Shown here: piece by piece, positions 17,595 to 28,469 of the stretch
Position numbering within the stretch: the stretch's first letter is position 1
Layout of the letters: every line of letters starts with the position of its first letter
Assembly: GCF_000381765.1 (NCBI RefSeq)
Contig: NZ_KB907079.1
Location: forward strand, 154,031-218,030
Direction of reading: 5' to 3'
From: [Zimmermannella] faecalis ATCC 13722
Lineage (GTDB): Bacteria > Actinomycetota > Actinomycetes > Actinomycetales > Microbacteriaceae
DNA: 64,000 nucleotides
Program-made: the position numbers and the translations under genes
Notes under the pieces: model-generated
The model's database searches: none
What the model saw: the letters and a program-made list of their open reading frames with translations, nothing else
Told to the model about the DNA's origin: nothing

Positions 17595-18185
17595 TCAGGC
17601 AGGGAGCAGCGCAGCGAACGCGGCGCGCAGCGGCGCGATGCGCAACGCGACGTACTCGTCGAGCGCCACCTCGGGTGGCTGCGCCGACCAGTCATCGATC
17701 GCCCGCGACGCCACGGCCATCAGGGCGCGCGCTAGGTCGCCGGCGAGCATCCGGTTCGGTTCGGGCACCCGCTCCCCGGCGGCCGCCGCGAGCGCGGCCG
17801 TGATCGTCTCGGCGTGACGCGCGACCGCGGCCTGCAGTTCGGCCGAGTCGCGCACGATCGCCCGGCGCCGGGCGAAGTCGTCGTGCTCGGCGATCGAGTA
17901 GTCGGTCGCTCGGCGAATCGCCTCGGCAACCACGTCGAGCGCCGACCCTTCGGGGTCGGTGTCGAGATACGCGATCGCGGCGTTCGTGTGCGCCTCGAGT
18001 TCTTCGCTCATGAGGGTGGTTTTCGCCGGGTAGTAGGCGAACAGGGTCGTGCGCCCGATGCCGGCCGCCGCGGCGATGCGTGCGAGCGAGACGTTGTCGA
18101 AGCCGTGCTCGGTGAAGAGCGCTCTCGCCGTGTCGCGAATCGCGGCGTGCGTCGTGTGGCGCGGCCGTCCTGCCGTTCGCCCCAT
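17595..18185 (-). CDS. TetR family transcriptional regulator
   Basis: A 196-residue regulator. The N-terminal helix-turn-helix is typical: [19 protein letters not shown], then [20 protein letters not shown] and YPAKTTLM. The C-terminal ligand-binding part is alpha-helical and not assignable to a ligand. It is divergent from the zinc-dependent dehydrogenase and so may control that gene and itself. The 136-bp region between them holds repeated TTCCGA elements (near 18247-18268) that might be an operator, but no clean palindrome. The ATG at 18185 is chosen because the MGRTAGRPR start is a typical basic arm; an open frame continuing to 18875 is a shadow. Confidence 0.88.
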   Translation of the reverse strand: MGRTAGRPRHTTHAAIRDTARALFTEHGFDNVSLARIAAAAGIGRTTLFAYYPAKTTLMSEELEAHTNAAIAYLDTDPEGSALDVVAEAIRRATDYSIAEHDDFARRRAIVRDSAELQAAVARHAETITAALAAAAGERVPEPNRMLAGDLARALMAVASRAIDDWSAQPPEVALDEYVALRIAPLRAAFAALLPA

Positions 18186-18321
18186 TCGCCCGCTCGCTTT
18201 CGTCGTGATGGCCGTGCGTCGAGTGCCAGTATGCCCTGTCACGGTATTTCCGAACCTTGTTCCGATATTATTGCGCGCATCCCGCCGCAGTCGCCGGGCA
18301 CCCCTCCCGAAAGGTCTTCCC

Positions 18322-19356
18322 ATGAAATCCGTCATCGTCGCAGGTCCCAACGAAAACTCCTGGACCGAGATCGCCGAACCCGAGTGCGGGCCACGCGATG
18401 TGCTGCTGCGCATCCGCGCCTGTGGCATCTGCGGTTCGGATGCGATGTACTCGGCCGTCGGCGGCATCCCACCGCGCCAGGGCGCGACGCCGCTCGGCCA
18501 CGAGCCGGCCGCCGAGGTGATTGAGGTCGGCAGCGAGGTCGAGGCCGACGCGATTGCGGTCGGCGACCACGTCGTCATCGACACGATGGCGTTCACCGAC
18601 GGGCTGCTCGGATCGGGCGGCGCCCAGGGCGCGCTCACGCCGATCGTCGTCGTGCGCGACTTCGCCCCGAACACGCAGCTTCGCGTGATCCCGAAGGAGA
18701 TCCCCTGGCACGTCGCGGCGCTCAACGAGCCGATGGCCGTCGCCCACCACGCGGTGAACCGTTCGGGCGCGGGCGAGGGCGACAAGGCGGTCGTGTTTGG
18801 CGCCGGCCCGATCGGCCTCGGCGCGGTGCTCAGCCTCAAGGCGAAGGGCGTGGCACACGTGGTCGTCGTCGACATTCAGCCACAGCGGCTCGAGGTGGCC
18901 CTCGAGGTCGGCGCCGACGCGGTCATCAACTCCGCCGAACTCCCCGACGGGCAGACGGTGACGGATGCGCTCATCGCCCACCACGGCGAGGCGCGGAACG
19001 GACTCGGGCGGGGTCGATATTCGGGCACCGACGTGTATCTCGATGCCGCGGGCGCGCCGCCGGTGATAGCGAGCATCCTTGCCTCGGCGAAGCACCGAGC
19101 GGTCGTGACGATTCCCGCCGTGCACAAGCGCCCGGTCGAGTTCGACCTCGGCGAGCTGCTTCAGCAGGAGCTCGATATTCGACTCTCGATGGGCTACCCG
19201 ACCGAGATTTTCGAGGTCACCGACGCGATCATCACGAGCCCCGAGAAGTACGCGAAGATCATCAGCCACACCTTCCCCTTTACCGACGCACTCGAGGCCC
19301 TCGAGCTCGCGAAGACGCCCGGCGCCGCCGACAAGGTCGTCGTCGTCTTCGACTGA
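18322..19356 (+). CDS. Zinc-dependent medium-chain alcohol dehydrogenase
   Basis: A 344-residue medium-chain dehydrogenase/reductase. Catalytic zinc ligands are visible: Cys in ACGICGSDAM, GHEPAAEV (His-Glu) and a later acidic residue in ALNEPMAVAHH. The Rossmann motif VVFGAGPIGLGAV gives NAD(P) binding, with Asp in VVVVDIQPQR pointing to NAD. The structural-zinc lobe with four cysteines present in classical alcohol dehydrogenases is absent. It resembles sorbitol or threonine dehydrogenase-like members; the substrate is unknown. The ATG is preceded by AAAGG. It is transcribed away from the TetR gene, which may regulate it. A multi-armed hairpin (19407-19469) follows the gene. Confidence 0.88.
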   Translation: MKSVIVAGPNENSWTEIAEPECGPRDVLLRIRACGICGSDAMYSAVGGIPPRQGATPLGHEPAAEVIEVGSEVEADAIAVGDHVVIDTMAFTDGLLGSGGAQGALTPIVVVRDFAPNTQLRVIPKEIPWHVAALNEPMAVAHHAVNRSGAGEGDKAVVFGAGPIGLGAVLSLKAKGVAHVVVVDIQPQRLEVALEVGADAVINSAELPDGQTVTDALIAHHGEARNGLGRGRYSGTDVYLDAAGAPPVIASILASAKHRAVVTIPAVHKRPVEFDLGELLQQELDIRLSMGYPTEIFEVTDAIITSPEKYAKIISHTFPFTDALEALELAKTPGAADKVVVVFD

Positions 19357-19406
19357 GCCACGCGGAACGGGTGGCCGCACGCGACCGGCCTCGCGCGCAT
19401 CCAATC

Positions 19407-19469
19407 CCTGACCTAGCCGACGAAACCTGATGGCATACCGTCAGGTCTCGTCGGAGTAGTCAGGTCAGG
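19407..19469. repeat. Complex inverted repeat (family D)
   Basis: Outer arms CCTGACCT (19407-19414) and AGGTCAGG (19462-19469) enclose CCGACGA (19417-19423) with TCGTCGG (19448-19454) and ACCTGA (19425-19430) with TCAGGT (19441-19446). The loop is 10 nt. It lies between the dehydrogenase and icd and may end the first transcript. Confidence 0.75.
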
Positions 19470-19507
19470 ATGCGCCGGGGCACGCGGCGGGCGGTCACCC
19501 GCGCAAC

Positions 19508-19513
19508 GTAGAC
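19508..19513 (+). promoter_or_regulatory. Probable -10 box of icd
   Basis: TAGACT lies 47 nt before the icd start, a suitable -10 element for a transcript with a leader of about 40 nt. AAGGGAG stands 8 nt before the start codon. No clear -35 element is visible. Confidence 0.4.
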
Positions 19514-19530
19514 TGGGCACGAAATCTTGA

Positions 19531-21771
<2,241 letters not shown>

Positions 21772-21786
21772 CCCCCTTCCATCCCT

Positions 21787-21850
21787 CAGTTGAGTGGCCA
21801 AAAGTTGCTGTTTTGAAGCTTCAGAACAGCAACTTTTGGCCACTCAACTG
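21787..21850. repeat. 64-bp palindrome, family B copy 1
   Basis: The two 32-nt halves meet at AAGCTT (21816-21821) and match at 31 of 32 positions, the exception being a G-U type pair. The outer arms read CAGTTGAGTGG. A second, perfect copy with a changed middle section is at 26609-26678. It lies between converging icd and aceB. Confidence 0.95.
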
Positions 21851-21879
21851 GGGGTTTTGGGGTTGGTTGATAGCGCAGA

Positions 21880-23535
21880 TTAGCGAACCGTGTCGCGGGT
21901 GAGCACCTTGTAGGCCGAGGTCGTGAGGAACGCCGGGTAGTCGTCGGTGAGCACGATCTCGGCGAGCAGCGCCGCCGCCTCGTCAAGCCGGTCGCCCTCG
22001 AACCGGTCGAGATCCTCCCGCAGCACCCGCTCGATGCAGCCCTCGATACGGTGCCGCACCACGGGAATCCCGTCGTCCTGCGTCACAACGCCCTGGTGAA
22101 TCCACTGCCACAGCTGCGAGCGCGAAATCTCGGCCGTCGCCGCATCCTCCATAAGGCCGTAGATCGCCGCCGCACCGTTGCCGCGCAGCCAGCTCGCGAT
22201 GTAGAGCATGGCGACGCGAATGTTCACCTTGAGGCCCTCCTCAACCGTGATCTCGCCGCCCTCCACCCGCAGGTCGAGCAGTTCGGCCGCCGTCACGTGC
22301 ACGTCGGGCCGCTGCCGCGAGATCTGGTTCGGCGCGTCGCCGAGCACCTCGTCGAACTCGGCCATCGCGGTCGACACGAGGCCAGGATGCGCAACCCACG
22401 ACCCGTCGAAGCCAGCGCCGGCCTCGCGTCGCTTATCGGCGGCGACCTTCTCGAGCGCGACCTCGGTCGCGGCCGGGTCGGCCTTGTTCGGGATGAACGC
22501 CGCCATGCCGCCGATCGCGAAGGCCCCGCGCTTGTGGCAGGTCTGCACGAGCAGGTCGGTGTACGCCTGCATAAACGGCTGCGTCATCGTGAGCTGGCCG
22601 CGGTTCGGTAGCACCCAGCGCTTCGAGCGGTCGCGGAACGTCTTGATGATGCTGAACAGGTAGTCCCAGCGGCCCGCGTTGAGGCCCGCGCAGTGGTCGC
22701 GCAGCTCGTAGAGAATCTCGTCCATCTCGAACGCCGCCGTGATCGTCTCGATCAGCACGGTCGCGCGAATCGAGCCGTGCGGCACGTCGACGAATCGCTC
22801 CGCGAACGTGAACACGTCGTTCCACAGACGCGCCTCGCGGTGGTTCTCGAGCTTCGGCAGGTAGAAGTACGGCCCGCTGCCCGTTGCGAGCAGCCGCTTC
22901 GCGTTGTGGAAGAAGTAAAGCCCGAAGTCGACGAGCGACGCCGACACGACGCCGGCGCGACCCTGCGCATCCACGTAGCGAAGGTGGTTCTCGGTGAGGT
23001 GCCAGCCGCGCGGGCGGAACACGATCGTCGGCACCTCCTCGCCGAGGCGGTACTCCTTGCCGTTCTCGGCGACGAAGTCGATGCGGCGGCGAATCGCGTC
23101 GGCGAGGTTGAGCTGCCCGTTGATGACGTTGAACCAGGTCGGGCTCAGCGAGTCCTCGTGGTCGGCGAGCCACACCTTCGCGCCCGAGTTCATCGCGTTG
23201 ATCGTCATCTTGCGGTCGGTCGGGCCCGTGATCTCGACGCGTCGGTCTTCGAGGCCCGGCGCCGTGCCGGCGACCTGCCACTGCGCATCCTCGCGAATGT
23301 GCCGCGTCTCGTCGAGAAAGTCGAGGTTCGCGCCCTCGGAGATCTCGCGGCGACGGCGGTCGCGAGCCGAGAGCAGCTCGCATCGGCGGTGGCCGAAACG
23401 GTCGTGCAGCTGGGCGAGGAACTCGAGCGCGCGGGGCGAGAGCACCTCGTCGAAGCGGGGATGCAGTTCGCCGCGCACCTCGATGCGGCCGGTCGTCTGC
23501 GTCGTGGTCGGGTCGGTGGTGAGGATCGTGGTCAT
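21880..23535 (-). CDS. aceB: Malate synthase A
   Basis: A 551-residue malate synthase of class A, condensing glyoxylate and acetyl-CoA to malate in the glyoxylate shunt. Visible signatures: FRPRGWHLTENHLRYVDAQ, the metal-binding and catalytic block AGRWDYLFSIIKTFRDR, PNRGQLTMTQPFMQAYTDLL, GGMAAFIPNK, and WVAHPGLV near the active-site aspartate region. The start at 23535 has AAGGAG 6 nt upstream; a longer in-frame extension has none. It lies downstream of and co-directional with aceA, separated by 90 nt containing a 31-bp tandem duplication. Regulation by the divergent RamB-like protein is expected from the corynebacterial model; that is inference. Confidence 0.97.
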   Translation of the reverse strand: MTTILTTDPTTTQTTGRIEVRGELHPRFDEVLSPRALEFLAQLHDRFGHRRCELLSARDRRRREISEGANLDFLDETRHIREDAQWQVAGTAPGLEDRRVEITGPTDRKMTINAMNSGAKVWLADHEDSLSPTWFNVINGQLNLADAIRRRIDFVAENGKEYRLGEEVPTIVFRPRGWHLTENHLRYVDAQGRAGVVSASLVDFGLYFFHNAKRLLATGSGPYFYLPKLENHREARLWNDVFTFAERFVDVPHGSIRATVLIETITAAFEMDEILYELRDHCAGLNAGRWDYLFSIIKTFRDRSKRWVLPNRGQLTMTQPFMQAYTDLLVQTCHKRGAFAIGGMAAFIPNKADPAATEVALEKVAADKRREAGAGFDGSWVAHPGLVSTAMAEFDEVLGDAPNQISRQRPDVHVTAAELLDLRVEGGEITVEEGLKVNIRVAMLYIASWLRGNGAAAIYGLMEDAATAEISRSQLWQWIHQGVVTQDDGIPVVRHRIEGCIERVLREDLDRFEGDRLDEAAALLAEIVLTDDYPAFLTTSAYKVLTRDTVR

Positions 23536-23581
23536 GATGCGCTCCTTCGCGCTTATGCCGCGTGGCGGCGTCGTCAATGGG

Positions 23582-23643
23582 GCCGGGTGCCGGCCTAGCG
23601 GAACTGCATTGAGCCGGGTGCCGGCCTAGTGGAACTGCTCTGA
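23582..23643. repeat. 31-bp tandem duplication at the aceA 3' end
   Basis: Two units of 31 bp (23582-23612 and 23613-23643) share a 26-bp block with one difference. The second unit carries the end and stop codon (23626-23628) of aceA; the first lies beyond the stop. Confidence 0.9.
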
Positions 23644-24957
23644 CTCGGTCGAGCCCACGAGCGCGAGCGTCTTCGAGTCGGGGTTGAGCGCGGTCGAGAT
23701 GAGGTCGAAGTAGCCGGTGCCGACCTCGCGCTGGTGCTTCGTCGCCGTGTAGCCGTCGGCCTCCGACGCGAACTCCGCCTCCTGCAGTTCGACGTACGCC
23801 TCCATCTGCCGCGACTCGTAGCCGCGGGCAAGCTCGAACATCGAGTGGTTGAGCGCGTGGAACCCGGCGAGCGTGATGAACTGGAACGCGTATCCCATCG
23901 CCGAAAGCTCGCGCTGGAACCGGGCGATCTGGTCGTCGTCGAGGTGGCGACGCCAGTTGAAGCTCGGCGAGCAGTTGTACGCGAGCAGCTGGTTCGGATG
24001 CTCGGCGCGCACGCGCTCGGCAACTGTGCGGGCGTGCTCGAGGTCGGGCACGGCGGTCTCGACCCAGAGCAGGTCGGCGTACTTCGCGTACTCGAGGCAG
24101 CGGGCGATGACGGGCTCGATGCCGTTTTGCACCTCGTAGAAGCCCTCGGCCGTGCGCTCGCCCGTTACGAAGGGGCGGTCGCGCTCGTCGACGTCGCTCG
24201 TGAGCAGGGTGGCGGCGAGCGAGTCGGTGCGGGCGATGATGATCGTCGGCACCTCGGCGACGTCGGAGGCGAGGCGGGCCGCGTTCAGGGTGCGGATGTG
24301 CTGGCTCGTCGGCACGAGCACCTTGCCGCCCATGTGGCCGCACTTCTTCTCGCTCGCGAGCTGGTCTTCCCAGTGCACGCCCGCGGCGCCGGCCGCGATC
24401 ATCTGGTGCATGAGCTCATACGCGTTGAGCGGGCCGCCGAAGCCGGCCTCGGCGTCGGCGACGACGGGCGCGAACCAGTCGCGCTCGTTCGTGCCGGTCT
24501 CGCCGAACTCGATCTGAGCGGCGCGCTGCAGCGCGTTGTTCACGCGGCGCACCACCTGCGGCACCGAGTTCGCCGGGTAGAGCGACTGGTCGGGGTAGGT
24601 CTCGCCCGAGAGGTTCGCGTCGGCGGCGACCTGCCAGCCCGAGAGGTACACGGCCTGCAGGCCGGCGCGCACCTGCTGCACGGCCTGGTTGCCGGTGAGG
24701 GCGCCGAGCGCGTAGGTCCACGCCGTCGGGTCGTCGTGGTTGCGCTGAATCTGGTTCCAGAGGCGGTCGGCGCCGCGGCGGGCGAACGTGTGCTCTTCGC
24801 GCACAGGGCCGCGCAGTCGAACGACGTCCTCGGCCGTGTAGCCGCGGGCGACGTCGTGCCAGCGCGGGTTCGACTCCCAGTCGAGGCGCAGGTCGTCGGC
24901 GGTCTGGGTCTGGTCACCCGGCAGCGGGTGGTTCGATGCGGCGTTGGTCGAGGTCAT
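23626..24957 (-). CDS. aceA: Isocitrate lyase
   Basis: A 443-residue isocitrate lyase that cleaves isocitrate to glyoxylate and succinate. The catalytic KKCGH is at 204-208, with Cys206; [19 protein letters not shown] (metal and substrate), [28 protein letters not shown], and NCSPSFNW follow as in other lyases. Length is standard. It is encoded between aceB and the divergent ramB-like regulator. The start at 24957 follows AAGGACGACGCG. The intergenic region to ramB has two inverted repeats that could be operators. Its 3' end is partially duplicated beyond the stop codon. Together with icd and aceB it forms the isocitrate branch point for growth on acetate or fatty acids. Confidence 0.98.
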   Translation of the reverse strand: MTSTNAASNHPLPGDQTQTADDLRLDWESNPRWHDVARGYTAEDVVRLRGPVREEHTFARRGADRLWNQIQRNHDDPTAWTYALGALTGNQAVQQVRAGLQAVYLSGWQVAADANLSGETYPDQSLYPANSVPQVVRRVNNALQRAAQIEFGETGTNERDWFAPVVADAEAGFGGPLNAYELMHQMIAAGAAGVHWEDQLASEKKCGHMGGKVLVPTSQHIRTLNAARLASDVAEVPTIIIARTDSLAATLLTSDVDERDRPFVTGERTAEGFYEVQNGIEPVIARCLEYAKYADLLWVETAVPDLEHARTVAERVRAEHPNQLLAYNCSPSFNWRRHLDDDQIARFQRELSAMGYAFQFITLAGFHALNHSMFELARGYESRQMEAYVELQEAEFASEADGYTATKHQREVGTGYFDLISTALNPDSKTLALVGSTESEQFH

Positions 24958-25048
24958 CGCGTCGTCCTTCGTTCGGTGCCGAGCTTCGGTGCTGCGGCCT
25001 GTGCATCCAGCCTGCGGGTGGATGCGCCGGGTCGAGCCCGAATCCGAG

Positions 25049-25089
25049 GCGGAAGTTTCGCGGTTTTTCCGCTGGCGAGAATTTCTCGC
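25049..25089. promoter_or_regulatory. Two inverted repeats between aceA and ramB
   Basis: GCGGAA (25049-25054) with TTCCGC (25067-25072) and the tighter palindrome GCGAGAATTTCTCGC (25075-25089, 7-bp arms around one base) lie in the 168-bp divergent region. They are candidate RamB or GlxR-like operators; neither matches a published consensus closely by eye. Confidence 0.5.
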
Positions 25090-25125
25090 GTTGCTGCGCG
25101 ACAGAACCTCGGCCATGATTACGCC

Positions 25126-26589
25126 ATGGCTCCCGATGACGTGACCACCACGACCCGACCCGAGCGCTCAGCCGCGCCCGACCCGCTCGACCTTGGCAGG
25201 CGTATCCGTGCCCGCCGCGTCGAGCGCGGGATGTCGCTGCAGGAATTCGCCGACCGGCTCGGCAAGGCGCCCTCGCGCGTCTCGGTCATCGAGAACGGAC
25301 AGCGCGACCTGCGCCTCGGTGAGCTGCAGCGCATCGCCGAGGCGCTCGGCACGACGCCCGAGGCGCTGTATCAGCGCGGCGAGCTGAGCGAACGGGATGC
25401 GCTCGAGGTCGAGTTTCTGCGGGCGCAGCGCACTCCGCTCTACGCGAGCCTCGGGCTGCCCGAGATTCCCGTGCGCAAGAGCCTCAGCGACGACGTCATG
25501 CGCACGCAGCTGAAGCTGCTCGGCGAGCTCACGCAGCTGCACTCGTCGCGGGCCGCGACGCCCGAGGTCGCCCGCCGCGCCAACCTCAAGCTGCGCGCCG
25601 AACAGCGCGAGCGCGGCAACTACTTCGCCGAGCTCGAGCACGAGGCGCAGGCGATTCTCTCGGCGATCGGCTACCGCGATGGGCCCGTGTCGATGGACAC
25701 CGTAAAGCGCATCGCCGGCCACCTCGGGTTCACGCTGCACGCCGTCGACGACCTGCCGCACACGACGAAGAGCATCACCGACAGCGAGCGGATGCGCGTG
25801 TACCTGCCCGCGAGCGGCGTGAACGAATCGCGCTCGGTCGTGCTGCAGGCGCTCGCCGCGTACGTGCTCGACAAGCGCGAGCCGGTCGACTATGGCGACC
25901 TGCTGCAGCAGCGCGTTGAAACGAACTACTTCGCGGGCGCGATTCTGCTGCCCGAGGTGTCGGCGGTGCCGCTGCTGCGCGCGGCGAAGCAGCGGCGCGA
26001 CCTGTCGATCGAGGAGTTTCGCGGGCACTACGGCGTGACGTACGAGACGGCGGCGCACCGGTTCAGCAACCTCGCGACGCAGCACCTCGAAATTCCGGTG
26101 CATTTCCTCAAGGCGCACGCGTCGGGCACGCTGCTGAAGGCGTACGAGAACGACGCGGTGCAGTTTCCGACGGATGCGCTCGGCAACGTCGAGGGGCAGA
26201 TCGTGTGCCGCTGGTGGAGCGCGCGCCAGGTGTTCACGACCGACGAGCGCATCGGCACGTACTCGCAGTACACCGACAAGCCGGCCGGCAGCTACTGGTG
26301 CACGTCACAGGTCGAGCCGGGCCCCGGCGGCGGGTATTCGATCAGCGTCGGCACGAAGTTTTCGGAGGCGAAGTGGTTCCGCGGCCGCGACACCGACGTG
26401 CGCCTGCGCTCTGACTGCCCCGACCCATCCTGCTGCCGCGAGCCCGACCCCGAGCTCGTCGAGCGCTGGGGCGATCACGCGTGGCCCTCGGCGCGGCTCA
26501 ACTCGTCGCTGCTCGCCGCGATGCCCTCGGGTACGTTCACGGGCGTCGACCGTGTCGCGGTGCTCGAGTTCCTCCAGCGCCACCCCTAA
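25126..26589 (+). CDS. ramB: RamB-like transcriptional regulator (XRE + ImmA/IrrE-type domain)
   Basis: A 487-residue regulator of the short-chain-fatty-acyl transcriptional regulator (ScfR/RamB) family. It has an N-terminal XRE helix-turn-helix ([38 protein letters not shown]), a middle ImmA/IrrE-like region without a complete HExxH ([21 protein letters not shown] part reads [20 protein letters not shown]), and a C-terminal DUF2083-type domain with several cysteines ([12 protein letters not shown]). In Corynebacterium RamB represses aceA and aceB and binds upstream of them. Here the gene is divergent from aceA, which supports the same role. The ATG at 25126 is the first in-frame start. A perfect 70-bp palindrome follows the gene. 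Confidence 0.88.
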   Translation: MAPDDVTTTTRPERSAAPDPLDLGRRIRARRVERGMSLQEFADRLGKAPSRVSVIENGQRDLRLGELQRIAEALGTTPEALYQRGELSERDALEVEFLRAQRTPLYASLGLPEIPVRKSLSDDVMRTQLKLLGELTQLHSSRAATPEVARRANLKLRAEQRERGNYFAELEHEAQAILSAIGYRDGPVSMDTVKRIAGHLGFTLHAVDDLPHTTKSITDSERMRVYLPASGVNESRSVVLQALAAYVLDKREPVDYGDLLQQRVETNYFAGAILLPEVSAVPLLRAAKQRRDLSIEEFRGHYGVTYETAAHRFSNLATQHLEIPVHFLKAHASGTLLKAYENDAVQFPTDALGNVEGQIVCRWWSARQVFTTDERIGTYSQYTDKPAGSYWCTSQVEPGPGGGYSISVGTKFSEAKWFRGRDTDVRLRSDCPDPSCCREPDPELVERWGDHAWPSARLNSSLLAAMPSGTFTGVDRVAVLEFLQRHP

Positions 26590-26608
26590 CCCCACCGCCG
26601 CCAAAAAA

Positions 26609-26678
26609 CCCCAGTTGAGTGGTCGATTTTTGCTGTTTTGAAGCTTCAAAACAGCAAAAATCGACCACTCAACTGGGG
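26609..26678. repeat. Perfect 70-bp palindrome, family B copy 2
   Basis: The 35-nt halves, joined at AAGCTT (26641-26646), are exact reverse complements. Outer arms (CCCCAGTTGAGTGG) and the centre (GTTTTGAAGCTTC) match copy 1 at 21787, while the middle differs. It sits between converging ramB and the peptide-transporter ATPase gene. Confidence 0.97.
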
Positions 26679-26708
26679 GGGGTAGAGGGGGGATGCGCGG
26701 GCCGGCGG

Positions 26709-28469
26709 CTAGGCTCCGAACTCGAAGTTCGCGCCCGGGATCGCCGCGAGCAGCTGCTGCGTGTACTCCTCGCGCGGGTTGTCGAACAGCGCATCGGTCG
26801 TGCCCCGCTCGACAATCTCGCCCTTGCGCATCACGCAGACGTTGTCGGCGACAAGTCGCACCACCGCGAGGTCGTGCGTGATGAACATGTACGTCAGGCC
26901 GAGGTCGGTCTGCAGCTGCGTAAGCAACTGCAGAATCTGCCCCTGCACGAGCACGTCGAGCGCCGAAACGGCCTCGTCAAGCACGAGCACCTCGGGCTTC
27001 AGCGCGAGGGCACGCGCGACGGCAACACGCTGCCGCTGGCCGCCCGAGAGCTCACTCGGGTAGCGGTCACGCAGGCCCTTCGGCAGCGCCACCTGGTCGA
27101 GCAGCTCCTCGACCCGCTTGCGGCGCTCGGCCGGCGTGCCGACGCCGTGAATCTGCATCGGCTCGGCGATCGTGTTGCCCACCGAGTACTGCGGGTCAAG
27201 GGTGCCGTACGGGTCCTGGAACACCGGCTGCACCCGGCGACGGAACGCGAGCAGCTCCCGCTTGCCGAGGCCCGCAAGTTCGACGCCGTCGAACTTGATG
27301 CTGCCGCTCGTCGCCGGCTCGAGCTGCAGGAACAGCTTCGCGAGCGTCGACTTGCCCGAGCCCGATTCCCCCACGATCGCGGTCGTCGTGCCGCGCTCAA
27401 TCTGCACGCTCACGTCGTTGACCGCGACGACCTCCTTCTTCTGGAAGCCGCGGGTGCGCAGGCGGTACACCTTGCGCGCGTCGGTGATGTTGATCAGCGC
27501 TTCGCTGTGCGCGGGCGTCTCATCGGCGACCTCCTCGCGCTCCTGGGCGTGCTCGAGCATCTGCTGCTCGATCGCGCCCGTGAGCTCGGTCGGAAGGTCG
27601 TTGTCTTGCCGCAGCACCTCGAGTCGCTTGGATGCGAGGCTCGGGGCAGCGCCCACGAGGCGCTTCGTGTACGGATGCTGCGGGTCGGTGAGAATCTCGC
27701 GCGACGGCCCCGATTCGACGACCTTGCCGCGGTACATGACGACGAGGTGCTCGGCACGGTCGGCGGCGAGGCCAAGGTCGTGCGTGATGAAGAGCACCGA
27801 CGTGCCGTACTGGCTCGTGAGCGTCTCGAGGTGGTCGAGAATCTGCCGCTGCACCGTCACGTCGAGGGCCGAGGTCGGCTCATCGGCGATGAGCAGCTTG
27901 GGCCGCGCCGACATGCCGATACCGATCAGCGCGCGCTGGCGCATCCCGCCCGAGAACTCGTGCGGGTACTGGCGCAGACGGCTGCTCGCGTCGGGCAGGC
28001 CCGCCTCGGTGAGCACCTCGATCGCGCGCTTGCGGATCGCCCGCGTGCCGGTCGCGACGTTGTTGAACTTGATCGCCTCTTCGACCTGGAAGCCGATCGA
28101 CCACACGGGGTTGAGGTTCGACATCGGGTCTTGCGGCACGTAGCCGATGCGCTCGCCGCGGATCTTCGTGAGCTCGGAGGCCGGGAGCTTCGAGAGGTCG
28201 CGACCCTCGAAGAGGATCTCGCCACCCGTCACGTGGCCCGAGCCGGGCAGGAGGTCAATGATCGCCTGCGCGGTCGTCGACTTGCCCGAGCCCGACTCGC
28301 CGACGATCGCGACCGACTGGCCGGGATAAATCGTGAGGTCGATGCCGCGCACGGCGGGCACCGAGCCCTCCTTCGTCTCGAAGTTCACTTCGAGATTCCG
28401 GATGTCGAGCAGCGGCTGTGCCGAGGTCGCGGTCGACGCCTCGGCGGCGGGGTTCGTTGTGGTGGTCAT
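26709..28469 (-). CDS. Fused dipeptide ABC transporter ATPase (DppD-DppF type)
   Basis: A 586-residue protein with two complete ABC domains. Each half has Walker A GESGSGKST, a signature (FSGGMRQRALIGIGMS in the first, LSGGQRQRVAVARALA in the second) and Walker B (LLIADEPTSALD; VLVLDEAVSALD, with a Glu and Ala instead of the usual Glu-Pro). The two halves correspond to the separate DppD and DppF proteins of many bacteria. It powers the two permeases encoded upstream, importing peptides or related solutes. The ATG overlaps the permease stop by 4 nt. Each half ends with an oligopeptide-transporter C-terminal segment (HPYTKRLVGAAP, EYTQQLLAAIP). Confidence 0.95.
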   Translation of the reverse strand: MTTTTNPAAEASTATSAQPLLDIRNLEVNFETKEGSVPAVRGIDLTIYPGQSVAIVGESGSGKSTTAQAIIDLLPGSGHVTGGEILFEGRDLSKLPASELTKIRGERIGYVPQDPMSNLNPVWSIGFQVEEAIKFNNVATGTRAIRKRAIEVLTEAGLPDASSRLRQYPHEFSGGMRQRALIGIGMSARPKLLIADEPTSALDVTVQRQILDHLETLTSQYGTSVLFITHDLGLAADRAEHLVVMYRGKVVESGPSREILTDPQHPYTKRLVGAAPSLASKRLEVLRQDNDLPTELTGAIEQQMLEHAQEREEVADETPAHSEALINITDARKVYRLRTRGFQKKEVVAVNDVSVQIERGTTTAIVGESGSGKSTLAKLFLQLEPATSGSIKFDGVELAGLGKRELLAFRRRVQPVFQDPYGTLDPQYSVGNTIAEPMQIHGVGTPAERRKRVEELLDQVALPKGLRDRYPSELSGGQRQRVAVARALALKPEVLVLDEAVSALDVLVQGQILQLLTQLQTDLGLTYMFITHDLAVVRLVADNVCVMRKGEIVERGTTDALFDNPREEYTQQLLAAIPGANFEFGA

